Translations under genes and position numbers: made by a program | From: Candidatus Magasanikbacteria bacterium CG1_02_32_51 | GTDB taxonomy: Bacteria > Patescibacteriota > Patescibacteriia > Magasanikbacterales > UBA922 | Direction: 5' to 3' | DNA: 59,118 nt | Assembly (NCBI GenBank): GCA_001871435.1 | Contig: MNVC01000014.1 | Span: 1-59,118, forward strand | In this document: one piece after another, positions 24,726-32,891 of the stretch | Layout: each line of letters opens with the position of its first letter | Position numbering within the stretch: the first letter of the stretch is position 1 | The notes under the pieces: generated by a model | What the model was told of the DNA's origin: nothing | What the model saw: only the letters and a program-made list of their open reading frames with translations | Database searches by the model: none

Positions 24726-25635
24726 TTCTCCAATCACAAATACATCAAATGTTTCAATAATTAAGAAAATTCCCACAAAAGAATTAATCTATTATTATAA
24801 AAAAGATTTAAATATTGATGTTACAAAATATTACTCAAACTTACAAGAAATATATGTGTGTATTTGTGAAGAGACTGGATATAAATTTTATTACCCATTA
24901 GATCTGGGTGGTGATAGTGATTTTTATGGCCATTTTAGAAAATATCCTTGGTATTACATGCCGTGGAAATGGGAACATAAAGAGGCCATCAGGTATGTAA
25001 AAAAAGGAATGTCAGTTTTAGAAATTGGTTGTGCAGAAGGGGATTTTTTAAGTAGGGTAAAAAATATTAAAGATGTTAAAGCTACTGGTTTAGAATTGAG
25101 TCATGACGCTGCTATTGTTTCTCGTAAAAAAAATATTGAAGTATATGAAGAATTAATTGAGGTTCATGCCACAAAAAATTTAGAAAAATATGACATAGTA
25201 GTGATGTTTCAGGTTTTGGAGCATATTAGTAATATTCGTGAGTTTATATTATCTTGTTTATCAGTATTAAAACCAGGAGGTTTTTTGCTTATTAGTGTGC
25301 CAAATAATGATTCTTTTATTAAATTAGATGAAAAACCTGTTTTAAACGCCCCACCGCATCATCTTGGTCTTTGGAATGTTAGGTCTCTAATTAGTTTTAG
25401 TTCAATCTTTAATCTTGAAATTGTTAGTCTTCTTTTTGAACCAATGCAAAAGTATCATTTACCATATTTTTATCAAATTTTATATGGTAATAGTATAAAA
25501 AATATTTTTGGAAATGTAGTTGGAAAAATTTTGAATAAAATTTTAAGAAGTATATTCGTTTTTTTTGTTAGCTTTATTAGAGATTATATAACTGGACATA
25601 CTATAATGGGGGTGTATAAGAAGAAAAAGTTATGA
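24715..25635 (+). CDS. SAM-dependent methyltransferase (Methyltransf_23 type)
   Basis: A 306-aa protein. SVLEIGCAEGDFLSRVKN (motif I, about 100-117), ATGLELSHDAAIVSRKK, YDIVVMFQVLEHISNIREFI (motif IV) and VLKPGGFLLISVPNNDS (motif VI) make a complete class I methyltransferase. An N-terminal region with YPWYYMPWKWEHKEAI recalls the substrate region of methyltransferases that act on sugar or lipid-linked substrates. It overlaps the next gene by 4 bases. Confidence 0.87.
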   Translation: MNINSPITNTSNVSIIKKIPTKELIYYYKKDLNIDVTKYYSNLQEIYVCICEETGYKFYYPLDLGGDSDFYGHFRKYPWYYMPWKWEHKEAIRYVKKGMSVLEIGCAEGDFLSRVKNIKDVKATGLELSHDAAIVSRKKNIEVYEELIEVHATKNLEKYDIVVMFQVLEHISNIREFILSCLSVLKPGGFLLISVPNNDSFIKLDEKPVLNAPPHHLGLWNVRSLISFSSIFNLEIVSLLFEPMQKYHLPYFYQILYGNSIKNIFGNVVGKILNKILRSIFVFFVSFIRDYITGHTIMGVYKKKKL

Positions 25636-26816
25636 AAATTCTCCAGATTTCTCCAACCGATAATGTAATAGGTGGAGCTACAGGATTGGCCATGGATTTG
25701 AAATCATGTTTAGAAAAAAATAATATTCAGTCACCAATGTTTGTGGGTAAAAAATTTTCAGATTTGATTGATATCAAAGAAATTCCAAAAAATATCTTTA
25801 ATAAAGCTGTCAGTTTTTTACTTGCAAGTGATCTAGATTATTTTCAGTCAGATATTATATTAAGTTCCAAAGATTTTTATGAAGCAAATTTAGTGCATTG
25901 TCATAATTTACATGGTTGGTACTTTAAATTAGAAACACTAAGAAAAATTGCTCAGTTAAAACCAGTTGTTTGGACATTGCATGATATGTGGGCAATAACA
26001 CCACATTGCAGTCATAGTTTTAGCGATAAACAAAAAGATGGTTTTTATTTGTGTTCAAATAAGAATATTTACCCAGGGATTCTTTGGCACAATGAACGTT
26101 ACCTAATGAAAAAAAAGAGGTTTATCTATGAGAATAATAAGTTTAATATTGTAGTTCCTTCTTTGTGGCTTAAGGAAAAAGTTGAAAAAAGTGTTTTAAA
26201 AGATCAAAAAATTACATTAATAAATAATGGTGTTGATGTTGACATATTTAAAAAATATAATACAAAAGACGTACGTCGGGAGTTTAATTTGCCATTTGAA
26301 AAGAAGATAGTTTTAGTTATGTCTTTTGCCGGTAAGGATAACCCTTTTAAGGGTTGGTCATATGTGGAGAAGATTATTGAGCGTTTTATAAATAATAAAG
26401 ATGTTACTTTTGTTTGTATAGGTGATGGCTTAGATTCCGAAAGGGTAAAATATTTACCATTGACCAGAGATAGAAATGTAATGTCTAAATATTATTCTTT
26501 GGCAAATGTCTTGCTTTATACTTCATTAGCAGAAAATTTTCCACTGGTTATACTCGAAGCAATGAGTTGTGGTTTACCAATTGTTAGTTTTGATGTGGGA
26601 GGTATTGGCGAGGTTTTAATTGATAGAGTCAACGGATATTTAGCAGATTATAAATCATTGAGTGATTTAGAAAATGGTCTCATGTTTATTTTGAATATGC
26701 CTTTAATGAGATTAGATAAGATGGTAAATAATTCTGAAGAGGTAATTAGAGAGAAGTATACTTTGCAAATTATGACTCAGAAATATATAGATCTGTATAA
26801 ATCTTGTCTTAATTAA
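25632..26816 (+). CDS. Family 4 glycosyltransferase
   Basis: A 394-aa GT-B enzyme. The N-domain has GGATGLAMDLKSCLEKN (about 14-30), HCHNLHGWYF and WTLHDMWAITPHCSHS. The C-domain has VPSLWLKEKV, LINNGVDVDIFK and the GT4 signature SLAENFPLVILEAMSCGLPI (about 297-316) with the E-x7-E pair, then VSFDVGGIGEVL. WalF/colanic-acid-type transferases share the HDMWAITPHC element. Coupled to the upstream methyltransferase by ATGA. Confidence 0.92.
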   Translation: MKILQISPTDNVIGGATGLAMDLKSCLEKNNIQSPMFVGKKFSDLIDIKEIPKNIFNKAVSFLLASDLDYFQSDIILSSKDFYEANLVHCHNLHGWYFKLETLRKIAQLKPVVWTLHDMWAITPHCSHSFSDKQKDGFYLCSNKNIYPGILWHNERYLMKKKRFIYENNKFNIVVPSLWLKEKVEKSVLKDQKITLINNGVDVDIFKKYNTKDVRREFNLPFEKKIVLVMSFAGKDNPFKGWSYVEKIIERFINNKDVTFVCIGDGLDSERVKYLPLTRDRNVMSKYYSLANVLLYTSLAENFPLVILEAMSCGLPIVSFDVGGIGEVLIDRVNGYLADYKSLSDLENGLMFILNMPLMRLDKMVNNSEEVIREKYTLQIMTQKYIDLYKSCLN

Positions 26817-26822
26817 TCTTGT

Positions 26823-27656
26823 ATGATTTTTGATAAATTATCAGGTGGTTTGGGAAATCAAATGTTCCAATATGCTGCAGGCTATAGTTTGTCACTTAAT
26901 AATAGAATACCCTTAAATTTGGATTTGTCTTCATTTGAACATAAAAAAACCGGTATCACACATAGATATTTTCTTTTGAATAAATTTAATATTGATAGAA
27001 ATATTTTAATAAATCATATGGAAAAAATTAGTGGTTATAGAAAATTTTTATCTAAATTTATTACAAAGTTTTTTGGAGAAAATTTTTATTACAATATTAC
27101 ATTTTTAAGTAGCAAGTATCTTGATGGCTACTTCCAAAGTGAAAAATATTTCAAAAATATTGAAGACATCCTTAGAAAAGAATTTACCTTGAAAAATGAA
27201 ATGAGTGTGGTTGCTAGACAAGTAGAAAGTAAAATTTCTAATAGTATCAATTCTGTTTCTTTACATATTCGTCGTGGGGATTATGTACTTGATAATAAGA
27301 CTAACTCATATCACGGTATTTGTGATTTGGATTATTACAAAAAAGCTGTGGAATATTTCAAAAATAAATTAGGTGAGTTGAATATTTTTGTTTTTTCTGA
27401 TGATATAGTTTGGGTTAAAGAAAATTTGAGATTTGAAAACCTGTACTTTGTTTCTAGTCCTGATATAAAAGACTATGAAGAATTGATTCTCATGAGTAGA
27501 TGTAAGCATAATATTATTGCCAATAGTAGCTTTAGTTGGTGGGGGGCTTGGTTGAATGCTAACAAAAATAAGACAGTGATAACACCAAAAAAATGGTTTC
27601 AAAAATATAATATCAATCAAAAACATATTGTACCTAAATCTTGGATAAGATTATGA
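26823..27656 (+). CDS. Alpha-1,2-fucosyltransferase (GT11), copy 2
   Basis: A 277-aa GT11 protein with SGGLGNQMFQYAAGYSLS (about 7-24), SLHIRRGDY (about 142) and ANSSFSWWGAWLNANK. It shares all motifs with copy 1 at 17926, but copy 1 has HIRHGD where this one has the canonical HIRRGD. This suggests that the two differ in donor or acceptor use. The stop codon overlaps the start of a 38-codon frame (ATGA at 27653). Confidence 0.92.
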   Translation: MIFDKLSGGLGNQMFQYAAGYSLSLNNRIPLNLDLSSFEHKKTGITHRYFLLNKFNIDRNILINHMEKISGYRKFLSKFITKFFGENFYYNITFLSSKYLDGYFQSEKYFKNIEDILRKEFTLKNEMSVVARQVESKISNSINSVSLHIRRGDYVLDNKTNSYHGICDLDYYKKAVEYFKNKLGELNIFVFSDDIVWVKENLRFENLYFVSSPDIKDYEELILMSRCKHNIIANSSFSWWGAWLNANKNKTVITPKKWFQKYNINQKHIVPKSWIRL

Positions 27657-27769
27657 TAGAAGTAGTCAAACCAAAAAATAGTATTGACATGGATATTTGT
27701 AGTCGTACTAGATATACTGTTGAAGAAATTTATAGTGATTCGTTACGAGACTTAATAATAGGATTTTAG
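27653..27769 (+). CDS. Short coupled ORF (38 aa), unknown or gene remnant
   Basis: ATG 27653 overlaps the fucosyltransferase stop as ATGA, the joint used elsewhere in this operon. The frame runs to TAG 27767 and encodes a 38-aa peptide beginning MIEVVKPKNSID and ending SLRDLIIGF. It has no recognised domain. It could be a genuine small protein or the N-terminal stub of a lost gene, since the cassette that follows has a different theme (heptose). Confidence 0.4.
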   Translation: MIEVVKPKNSIDMDICSRTRYTVEEIYSDSLRDLIIGF

Positions 27770-27788
27770 TTTTTATTTCGCATTGTAT

Positions 27789-28565
27789 ATGAAAGTTTTG
27801 ATTTTAGCTGGCGGGCAGGGAACTCGTTTGGGTGAACTCGGAAAACAGATTGCCAAGCCCATGATCAAGGTATGTGGTAAGCCTGTTTTGGAATACCAAA
27901 TAGAATTATTGTCTAGATATGATTTTAGTAATATAGTATTAGTGGTAGGACATTTACAAGAACAAATTATGGAATATTTTGGTAACGGGGATAAATGGGG
28001 TGTTAAAATTCAATATGATAACCAGAATATTGAGATGGGAACAGCTGGAAGAATAAAAAATTTACAAGTTGATTTAGAAGACGATTTTTTTGTGCTTTAT
28101 GGTGATTTGATGTTTAATGTTAATTTGGTAAAAATGTTGAAGGCACATAATCAATACAAATTAACCTTTGGTAATCAATTGTTGGGTACTCTACTTGTTC
28201 AACCCACTAATCATCCACATGATTGTGATTTGCTGGAAGTGAATGATGGTGGTGTGATTAATAAGATTTTTTCTAAACCACATCCTGTTGGCAGGACATG
28301 TCGAAATTTGAATAATGCAGCTATTTACATATTCACTCCTCAAATTTTTAGAACAATTGAGTCTAATCGTGCATTAGACTTTGGTAGAGATATTTTTCCC
28401 ACGATTGTTGAAGAAAGAAAGGGAATATTATGTGCATATAAAAGTGATGAATATTTGCAGGATATGGGCACACCTGAGCGTTTGAAAGAGGTTGAGTTAG
28501 ATGTTATGTCAGGACGATATGAAAAAGGCATGTTGTGTGTCGAAGAGAAAGATTTTTTGAATTAA
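27789..28565 (+). CDS. hddC: Sugar-phosphate nucleotidyltransferase, HddC-like
   Basis: A 258-aa GT-A nucleotidyltransferase: ILAGGQGTRLGELGKQIAKP (about 5-24, G-x-G-T-R loop and Lys), MIKVCGKPVLEYQIELL, VLYGDLMFNVN (metal-binding Asp) and LDFGRDIFP. In this position it would add GMP to D-glycero-D-manno-heptose-1-phosphate, because the next three genes encode the other heptose steps. A six-base-longer frame from 27783 exists; ATG 27789 begins the conserved fold. The heptose role rests on context. Confidence 0.8.
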   Translation: MKVLILAGGQGTRLGELGKQIAKPMIKVCGKPVLEYQIELLSRYDFSNIVLVVGHLQEQIMEYFGNGDKWGVKIQYDNQNIEMGTAGRIKNLQVDLEDDFFVLYGDLMFNVNLVKMLKAHNQYKLTFGNQLLGTLLVQPTNHPHDCDLLEVNDGGVINKIFSKPHPVGRTCRNLNNAAIYIFTPQIFRTIESNRALDFGRDIFPTIVEERKGILCAYKSDEYLQDMGTPERLKEVELDVMSGRYEKGMLCVEEKDFLN

Positions 28566-28580
28566 ATATTAGTGATTTGT

Positions 28581-29282
28581 ATGAATAAAAAAATTGGAGT
28601 AGCTTTTGATTTGGAAGGTACAGTGATAGATGTGGAAGAATGTCACCATCTAGCACATCTTAAAATTGCCAAACAATTAGGGCTTAATTTATCAGTGTCG
28701 GATGCTATCGAAAAGATAGAACACTTCATAGGTGGTCCAGACATTTTGATTATGGAAGAAATTTTAGTATTGAGTGGTAAATCTGGTAATTCAGAACAGT
28801 TGCTTCAAGAAGACAATAAACTATATAAAGAATTTTTATCTACTGCAGTAATTAAAACTAGAGAAGGTTTTAGGGAGTGTTTGGAAGAGCTTAAAAAAAA
28901 TGAGATTGCGCTATCTGTTGGTTCTTTGTCCTCTAAAGATGAAGCTACTTATTTGATGAGGTGTTCAGGTTTAAATAAATTAATTCCTTCTGCTAACATT
29001 GTATATCGTGAAAGTGTAAAACATCTTAAGCCAGCGCAGGATGTATTTCTGGAAACAGCTCAAAGAATGGGGATTGATTTAGCAAATCAAATTGTTTTTG
29101 AAGACTCACCACGAGGTGTTATGTCAGCGGTGAATGCGGGTTCAAAAATGGTGATTGGTATGCCGGTTTATAACTGGCCTGCCACCAGGAATGCTTTACA
29201 AATTGCAGGTGCAAAGTATATATTTGGGAGCTGGAAAGAAGTAAATATATATGCTATTATAAAAGAGTTAAATAGCCTATGA
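28581..29282 (+). CDS. HAD hydrolase, probable heptose bisphosphate phosphatase
   Basis: A 233-aa HAD-superfamily phosphatase of the beta-phosphoglucomutase-like type: nucleophile FDLEGTVID (about 9-17), TREGFRECLEEL, motif II SVGSLSSKDEA, Lys at ESVKHLKPAQDVF and motif III VFEDSPRGVMSAVNAG. The second Asp of the usual DxD nucleophile motif is replaced by Glu (D-L-E), an uncommon variation. Placed between hddC and hddA, it fills the GmhB position but is not of the usual GmhB subfamily. ATG 28581 is chosen over GTG 28572. It overlaps hddA by 4 bases. Confidence 0.75.
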   Translation: MNKKIGVAFDLEGTVIDVEECHHLAHLKIAKQLGLNLSVSDAIEKIEHFIGGPDILIMEEILVLSGKSGNSEQLLQEDNKLYKEFLSTAVIKTREGFRECLEELKKNEIALSVGSLSSKDEATYLMRCSGLNKLIPSANIVYRESVKHLKPAQDVFLETAQRMGIDLANQIVFEDSPRGVMSAVNAGSKMVIGMPVYNWPATRNALQIAGAKYIFGSWKEVNIYAIIKELNSL

Positions 29283-30277
29283 TTATAGTAAAAGCCCCTT
29301 TGCGAATTACATTTGTTGGTGATGCAACCGATTTGCCTGGTTTTTGTAGTGTCTACCCTGGTCAATTGATTTCGACTACCATAAATAAATATGTTTATAT
29401 TGCTATTAATAATAGCTATCAGTTAAAAAAGTATATTATTAAATATAATATTACTGAGGAAGTGGAATTGGTTAGTGATATCAAGCATGACAGATTTAGG
29501 ACAATGCTGTCTGATTTGGGTATTAATGGTGGTATTGAAATTGGGGTATTTTCTGATTTGCCTGGTAATACTGGTCTAGGATCGTCGTCTGCTTTTTCTG
29601 TAGCCTTAATAAAGGCTTTATATAAACATCTAGGTAAAGATATTGATTCCCGAGGGGTGGCTGAAGAAGCATCAAGACTAGAGATTGATTTATTAAAAGA
29701 ACCTATCGGTAAACAGGATCAATATGCGACTGCGTTTGGAGGTTTTAATCATTTGCAGTTTAATCTAGATGGTAGTGTAGATGTTTTTCCACTTAAAATA
29801 GATTCCAATAAGATTAAAAAATTAGAGGACTATTCAATGTTATTTTTTACTGGTATTACTCGTCACGCCTCTAGTATACTGACAGAGCAAGTGAAAAAAA
29901 TAAAAGAAAATTTTGATACTTATAAAAATATGGCAGATTCTGTAACAGAATTTGAGAAAGCTTTGTTGGATGAAAATATGAATAAAATTGGGGAAATGAT
30001 AGACAGAGAGTGGCAGTGGAAAAAAACTTTAGCATCCAATGTGAGTAATGATTTGATAGACAAATTACATCAAATAGCTAAAAATGCTGGTGTTTTGGGA
30101 GGACGATTGATTGGAGCTGGTTCTGGTGGTTGCTTGTATTGTGTTGTGGAACCAAGTAAAAGAGATATTGTTTCGCAAGCTTTAATGGCACAGGCCAAAA
30201 TAGAAGGTCTGTTAGATTTTGCAGAAGTGCCAATAAAATTTGTTACTAAAGGATCGGATTTAATTTTTAATGAATAA
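29279..30277 (+). CDS. hddA: GHMP kinase, D-glycero-D-manno-heptose 7-phosphate kinase-like
   Basis: A 332-aa GHMP kinase. KAPLRITFVGDATDLPGF (about 4-21) is the HddA/Fkp-type substrate loop, DLPGNTGLGSSSAFSVALIK (about 92-111) is the ATP-binding GLGSSS motif, and GGRLIGAGSGGCLYCVV (about 275-290) is motif 3. HddA phosphorylates heptose-7-phosphate at O-1. It is coupled to the HAD gene by 4 bases and followed by gmhA after 3. The four genes 27789-30868 form a complete GDP-heptose pathway. Confidence 0.9.
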   Translation: MIIVKAPLRITFVGDATDLPGFCSVYPGQLISTTINKYVYIAINNSYQLKKYIIKYNITEEVELVSDIKHDRFRTMLSDLGINGGIEIGVFSDLPGNTGLGSSSAFSVALIKALYKHLGKDIDSRGVAEEASRLEIDLLKEPIGKQDQYATAFGGFNHLQFNLDGSVDVFPLKIDSNKIKKLEDYSMLFFTGITRHASSILTEQVKKIKENFDTYKNMADSVTEFEKALLDENMNKIGEMIDREWQWKKTLASNVSNDLIDKLHQIAKNAGVLGGRLIGAGSGGCLYCVVEPSKRDIVSQALMAQAKIEGLLDFAEVPIKFVTKGSDLIFNE

Positions 30278-30280
30278 TAT

Positions 30281-30868
30281 ATGGAAGAAGATTTGAAATT
30301 AGTTGAACATTCTCATGATTATTTTGATCGTCTAAAAAAAGCCTTAGATGATTTTGACCATTCTGGATTGCATCGATTAATCAAAAAAATTGAACCATTG
30401 CGCGGTACAGAAAAAACTATTATTGTGGCTGGTAATGGTGGTAGTTCTTCTACCTGTTCTCATATGGTTACTGATATTGCTAAAACTATTTTAGGTAAGA
30501 ATGCTAAAGAAAAAGGAAATCGTTTTAGAATAATGTCACTAAATGATAATACACCTATTGTGACTGCCTGGGCTAACGATGAAGGGTATGAACATATTTT
30601 TTCTCAGCAGTTAAAAAATATGGGTCGATCTGGAGATTTATTGATTGTTCTTACTGGTAGTGGTCAATCTCCTAATATTATTGAGCTTGTTAAAATGGCA
30701 AAAACTATGGGAATATATAGTTTTGGTATTTCTGGATTTGATGGGGGTCTATTGAAGGAGTTGTGTGATGATTATTTACTTGCTGTTTCGAACGACTATG
30801 GAATTATTGAAGATTTTCATATGATAGTAGTTCATTTGATTACTGATTGGTTTAAAAAGATGGCATAA
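30281..30868 (+). CDS. gmhA: Sedoheptulose-7-phosphate isomerase (SIS domain)
   Basis: A 195-aa SIS-domain protein with the GmhA sequence: IIVAGNGGSSSTCSHMVTDI (about 48-67), FRIMSLNDNTPIVTAWANDE, GDLLIVLTGSGQSPNIIELV (about 117-136) and a C-terminal EDFHMIVVHLI with the conserved His/Glu. It converts sedoheptulose-7-phosphate to D-glycero-D-manno-heptose-7-phosphate, the first step of the cassette. Length is normal for the family. Confidence 0.93.
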   Translation: MEEDLKLVEHSHDYFDRLKKALDDFDHSGLHRLIKKIEPLRGTEKTIIVAGNGGSSSTCSHMVTDIAKTILGKNAKEKGNRFRIMSLNDNTPIVTAWANDEGYEHIFSQQLKNMGRSGDLLIVLTGSGQSPNIIELVKMAKTMGIYSFGISGFDGGLLKELCDDYLLAVSNDYGIIEDFHMIVVHLITDWFKKMA

Positions 30869-30871
30869 AAT

Positions 30872-31660
30872 ATGGCTATAAAAATTAGTATAATAATGTT
30901 GACTTATAATCGGGCGCATTATTTGCCTATGGCGATTGATAGTGTTTTTAGTCAATCTTTTTCAGATTGGGAATTAATTGTTGTTGATGGAGGGTCGACA
31001 GATGATACTGAAAATTTGATTAAAAATTATCAAGATAAGGATAGTAGAATTGTTTATATTAGAAAAGACAAGGTACTCGGCATTTCTAAATGCCGTAACG
31101 TAGGTTTGAATCTGGCCAAAGGTGAATATATCGCAGTGCTGGACAGTGATGATATTTGGTGTGATAAAGAAAAATTAGCTAAGCAATTAGATTTTTTGCT
31201 GAAAAATAGTGATTGTTTTTTGGTTGGTGGTGGAGTAATTGTAATAGATGAACATGGTGTGGAGAAGAGTCGGTATTTACATGCCATAACAGATGAAGAA
31301 ATTAAGAAACAAATTTTATTACGAAATCAGTTTGCTCATTCAGCAGTTTTGTATCGGAGAGACAAAGCTCAGGCAGTTGGTGGTTATGCTTTGGACGTAA
31401 AAATTGGAGAAGAGTATGATTTGTGGTTGCGTATGGGTCGCTTTGGCACATTTTATAATCTCAAAGATTATGTTGTAAATTATAGAATCCATAATCAAGG
31501 TGCCTGTGTGGTTGATAGATTGGGTGGGGCACTAGACACTCTTAAAATTATAAAAAAATATCGTCATAATTATCCAAATTATTTTTTAGCTTGGATAAAA
31601 GCTATTTTAAGAATGGGATATTATTTATGGCTTAAATTCACTGATCGATTCAGATTTTGA
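30872..31660 (+). CDS. Family 2 glycosyltransferase
   Basis: A 262-aa GT-A enzyme: IIMLTYNRAHYLPMAIDSVF (7-26), IVVDGGSTDDTENLIKNYQ, ISKCRNVGLNLAKGEYIAVL with the DSDD metal-binding motif just after, and GEEYDLWLRMGRFG. All parts of a compact GT2 enzyme are present. It follows gmhA by 3 bases, so heptose or another sugar is a plausible donor, but nothing in the sequence fixes it. Confidence 0.9.
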   Translation: MAIKISIIMLTYNRAHYLPMAIDSVFSQSFSDWELIVVDGGSTDDTENLIKNYQDKDSRIVYIRKDKVLGISKCRNVGLNLAKGEYIAVLDSDDIWCDKEKLAKQLDFLLKNSDCFLVGGGVIVIDEHGVEKSRYLHAITDEEIKKQILLRNQFAHSAVLYRRDKAQAVGGYALDVKIGEEYDLWLRMGRFGTFYNLKDYVVNYRIHNQGACVVDRLGGALDTLKIIKKYRHNYPNYFLAWIKAILRMGYYLWLKFTDRFRF

Positions 31661-31663
31661 GTT

Positions 31664-32755
31664 ATGAAAATCCTTTATCTCATAACAAAATCCGAAGCCG
31701 GTGGAGCACAAACTCACGTATTAGAACTTTGTAATTATTTTGTTAAACAAAACGAAGTAGTTGTGATGGCTAATGGCATTGGTTGGTTAAAATATAAATG
31801 TGAAGATTTAAAAATAAGTTATGTAGAAAATCAATATTTTTCCAATAGTAGTAATCCTATTAGAATTTGGAAAGCTATCAAAGAAATAAAAAAAATAGCA
31901 AAAGATTTTCAACCAGACATTGTTCATTGTCATAGTTCGGCCGCAGCTTTTTTTACTAGATTGGCAATACAAGGTAAATACAAAACAATATATACTGCCC
32001 ATGGTTGGGGGTTCAACATTGGTATGAATTCTATTGTGAGATTTTTGGTTTTGTTGACAGAAAAGTTTAATGCTAAATATACAGACAAGTACATTTGTGT
32101 TTCAAAATTTGTAAAAAAATTAGGAATGAAATATAAATTAGCAAAGGAAGATAAATTTGTAGTAATTTATAATGGAATCAATAAGACAACAGACAACAGA
32201 CAACAGACAACAGACAATTCAAAAATTAGACTTATGTTTGTGGGTCGTTTGGCTGAGCCAAAAAGACCAGAGATGATTATTGAAGTGATTGGTAATTTTG
32301 AAAAGGAAATTCAAGATAAGATACAGCTGACAATTATAGGAGATGGGAAGAAAAAAGAATTTTTACAAAATTTAGCTAAAGAAAAAAAAGTAGATGTTAT
32401 TTTTGCTGGAAATTTGGAACGTAATAAAGTAATTGATGAACTAGTAAAAAGTGACATCTTTGTTTTTGTCTCAGCGTGGGAGGGTTTTCCTTATACTATT
32501 CTTGAAGCTATGTCAGTTGGTTTGCCAGTTATAGCTAGTAACGTTGGAGGGATATCAGAAGTAGTGGATAATACAGTGGGACGTCTGGTGGAAAATGGGT
32601 CTATCCAAATAGCTCAAGCTTTGTTAGAATTGATAAACAATCCTGAATTGAGGTGGAAGCTAGGTAAAAATGGACGAAAACTGATAGAGAATAAGTTTAG
32701 CCTAGAAAAAATGTTGAAAGAAACAGAAAAAATTTATAAAGAAGTTTTAAGTTAA
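31664..32755 (+). CDS. Family 4 glycosyltransferase containing a 7-nt tandem repeat
   Basis: A 363-aa GT-B protein: SEAGGAQTHVLELCNYFVK (about 9-27), HCHSSAAAFFTRLA, YTAHGWGFNIG, CVSKFVKKLG, VIYNGIN, LMFVGRLAEPKRP and VFVSAWEGFPYTILEAMSVG (E-x7-E, about 262-281). The linker between the two Rossmann domains (about 171-184) reads TTDNRQQTTDN. It is encoded by four perfect ACAACAG units at 32186-32213. Because the unit is 7 nt, gain or loss of one copy would shift the frame. The downstream half is intact, so the present phase is ON. Confidence 0.9.
   Translation: MKILYLITKSEAGGAQTHVLELCNYFVKQNEVVVMANGIGWLKYKCEDLKISYVENQYFSNSSNPIRIWKAIKEIKKIAKDFQPDIVHCHSSAAAFFTRLAIQGKYKTIYTAHGWGFNIGMNSIVRFLVLLTEKFNAKYTDKYICVSKFVKKLGMKYKLAKEDKFVVIYNGINKTTDNRQQTTDNSKIRLMFVGRLAEPKRPEMIIEVIGNFEKEIQDKIQLTIIGDGKKKEFLQNLAKEKKVDVIFAGNLERNKVIDELVKSDIFVFVSAWEGFPYTILEAMSVGLPVIASNVGGISEVVDNTVGRLVENGSIQIAQALLELINNPELRWKLGKNGRKLIENKFSLEKMLKETEKIYKEVLS
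32186..32213 (+). repeat. 7-nt tandem repeat (ACAACAG)x4 inside a glycosyltransferase gene
   Basis: Four perfect units plus the partial unit ACA lie in the interdomain linker. A related motif (CTGTTGTCTG, the complementary strand) appears in the intergenic region near 50818. The unit length is not a multiple of 3. Confidence 0.88.
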
Positions 32756-32756
32756 A

Positions 32757-32797
32757 AGTTTGTAAAGTTCTTAAAGTTTATAAAGTAACTTTTGTTA
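32757..32797. repeat. AAAGTTnnTAAAGTT-type short repeats
   Basis: AAAGTTTGTAAAGTTCTTAAAG, TTTATAAAG and TAACTTTTGTTAAATT form period-10 repeats followed by a partial inverted copy. The same family occurs at 47483-47511 and 49374-49440. The rest of the gap to 32892 holds AT-rich sequence with CCAATAAACCAATTAACTAA repeats. Confidence 0.5.
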
Positions 32798-32877
32798 AAT
32801 TACTAAGCAGTTCAATTATCCAATAAACCAATTAACTAATTATCTACATTTTTTTAAATAAAATTTACATGATTTAT

Positions 32878-32883
32878 TATAAT
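32878..32883 (+). promoter_or_regulatory. -10 box directly upstream of the nucleotide-sugar dehydrogenase
   Basis: A perfect TATAAT ends 8 bases before ATG 32892, the same spacing as for the genes at 123 and 576, which suggests a leaderless message. No convincing -35 is present. Confidence 0.45.
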
Positions 32884-32891
32884 CATGGTTA

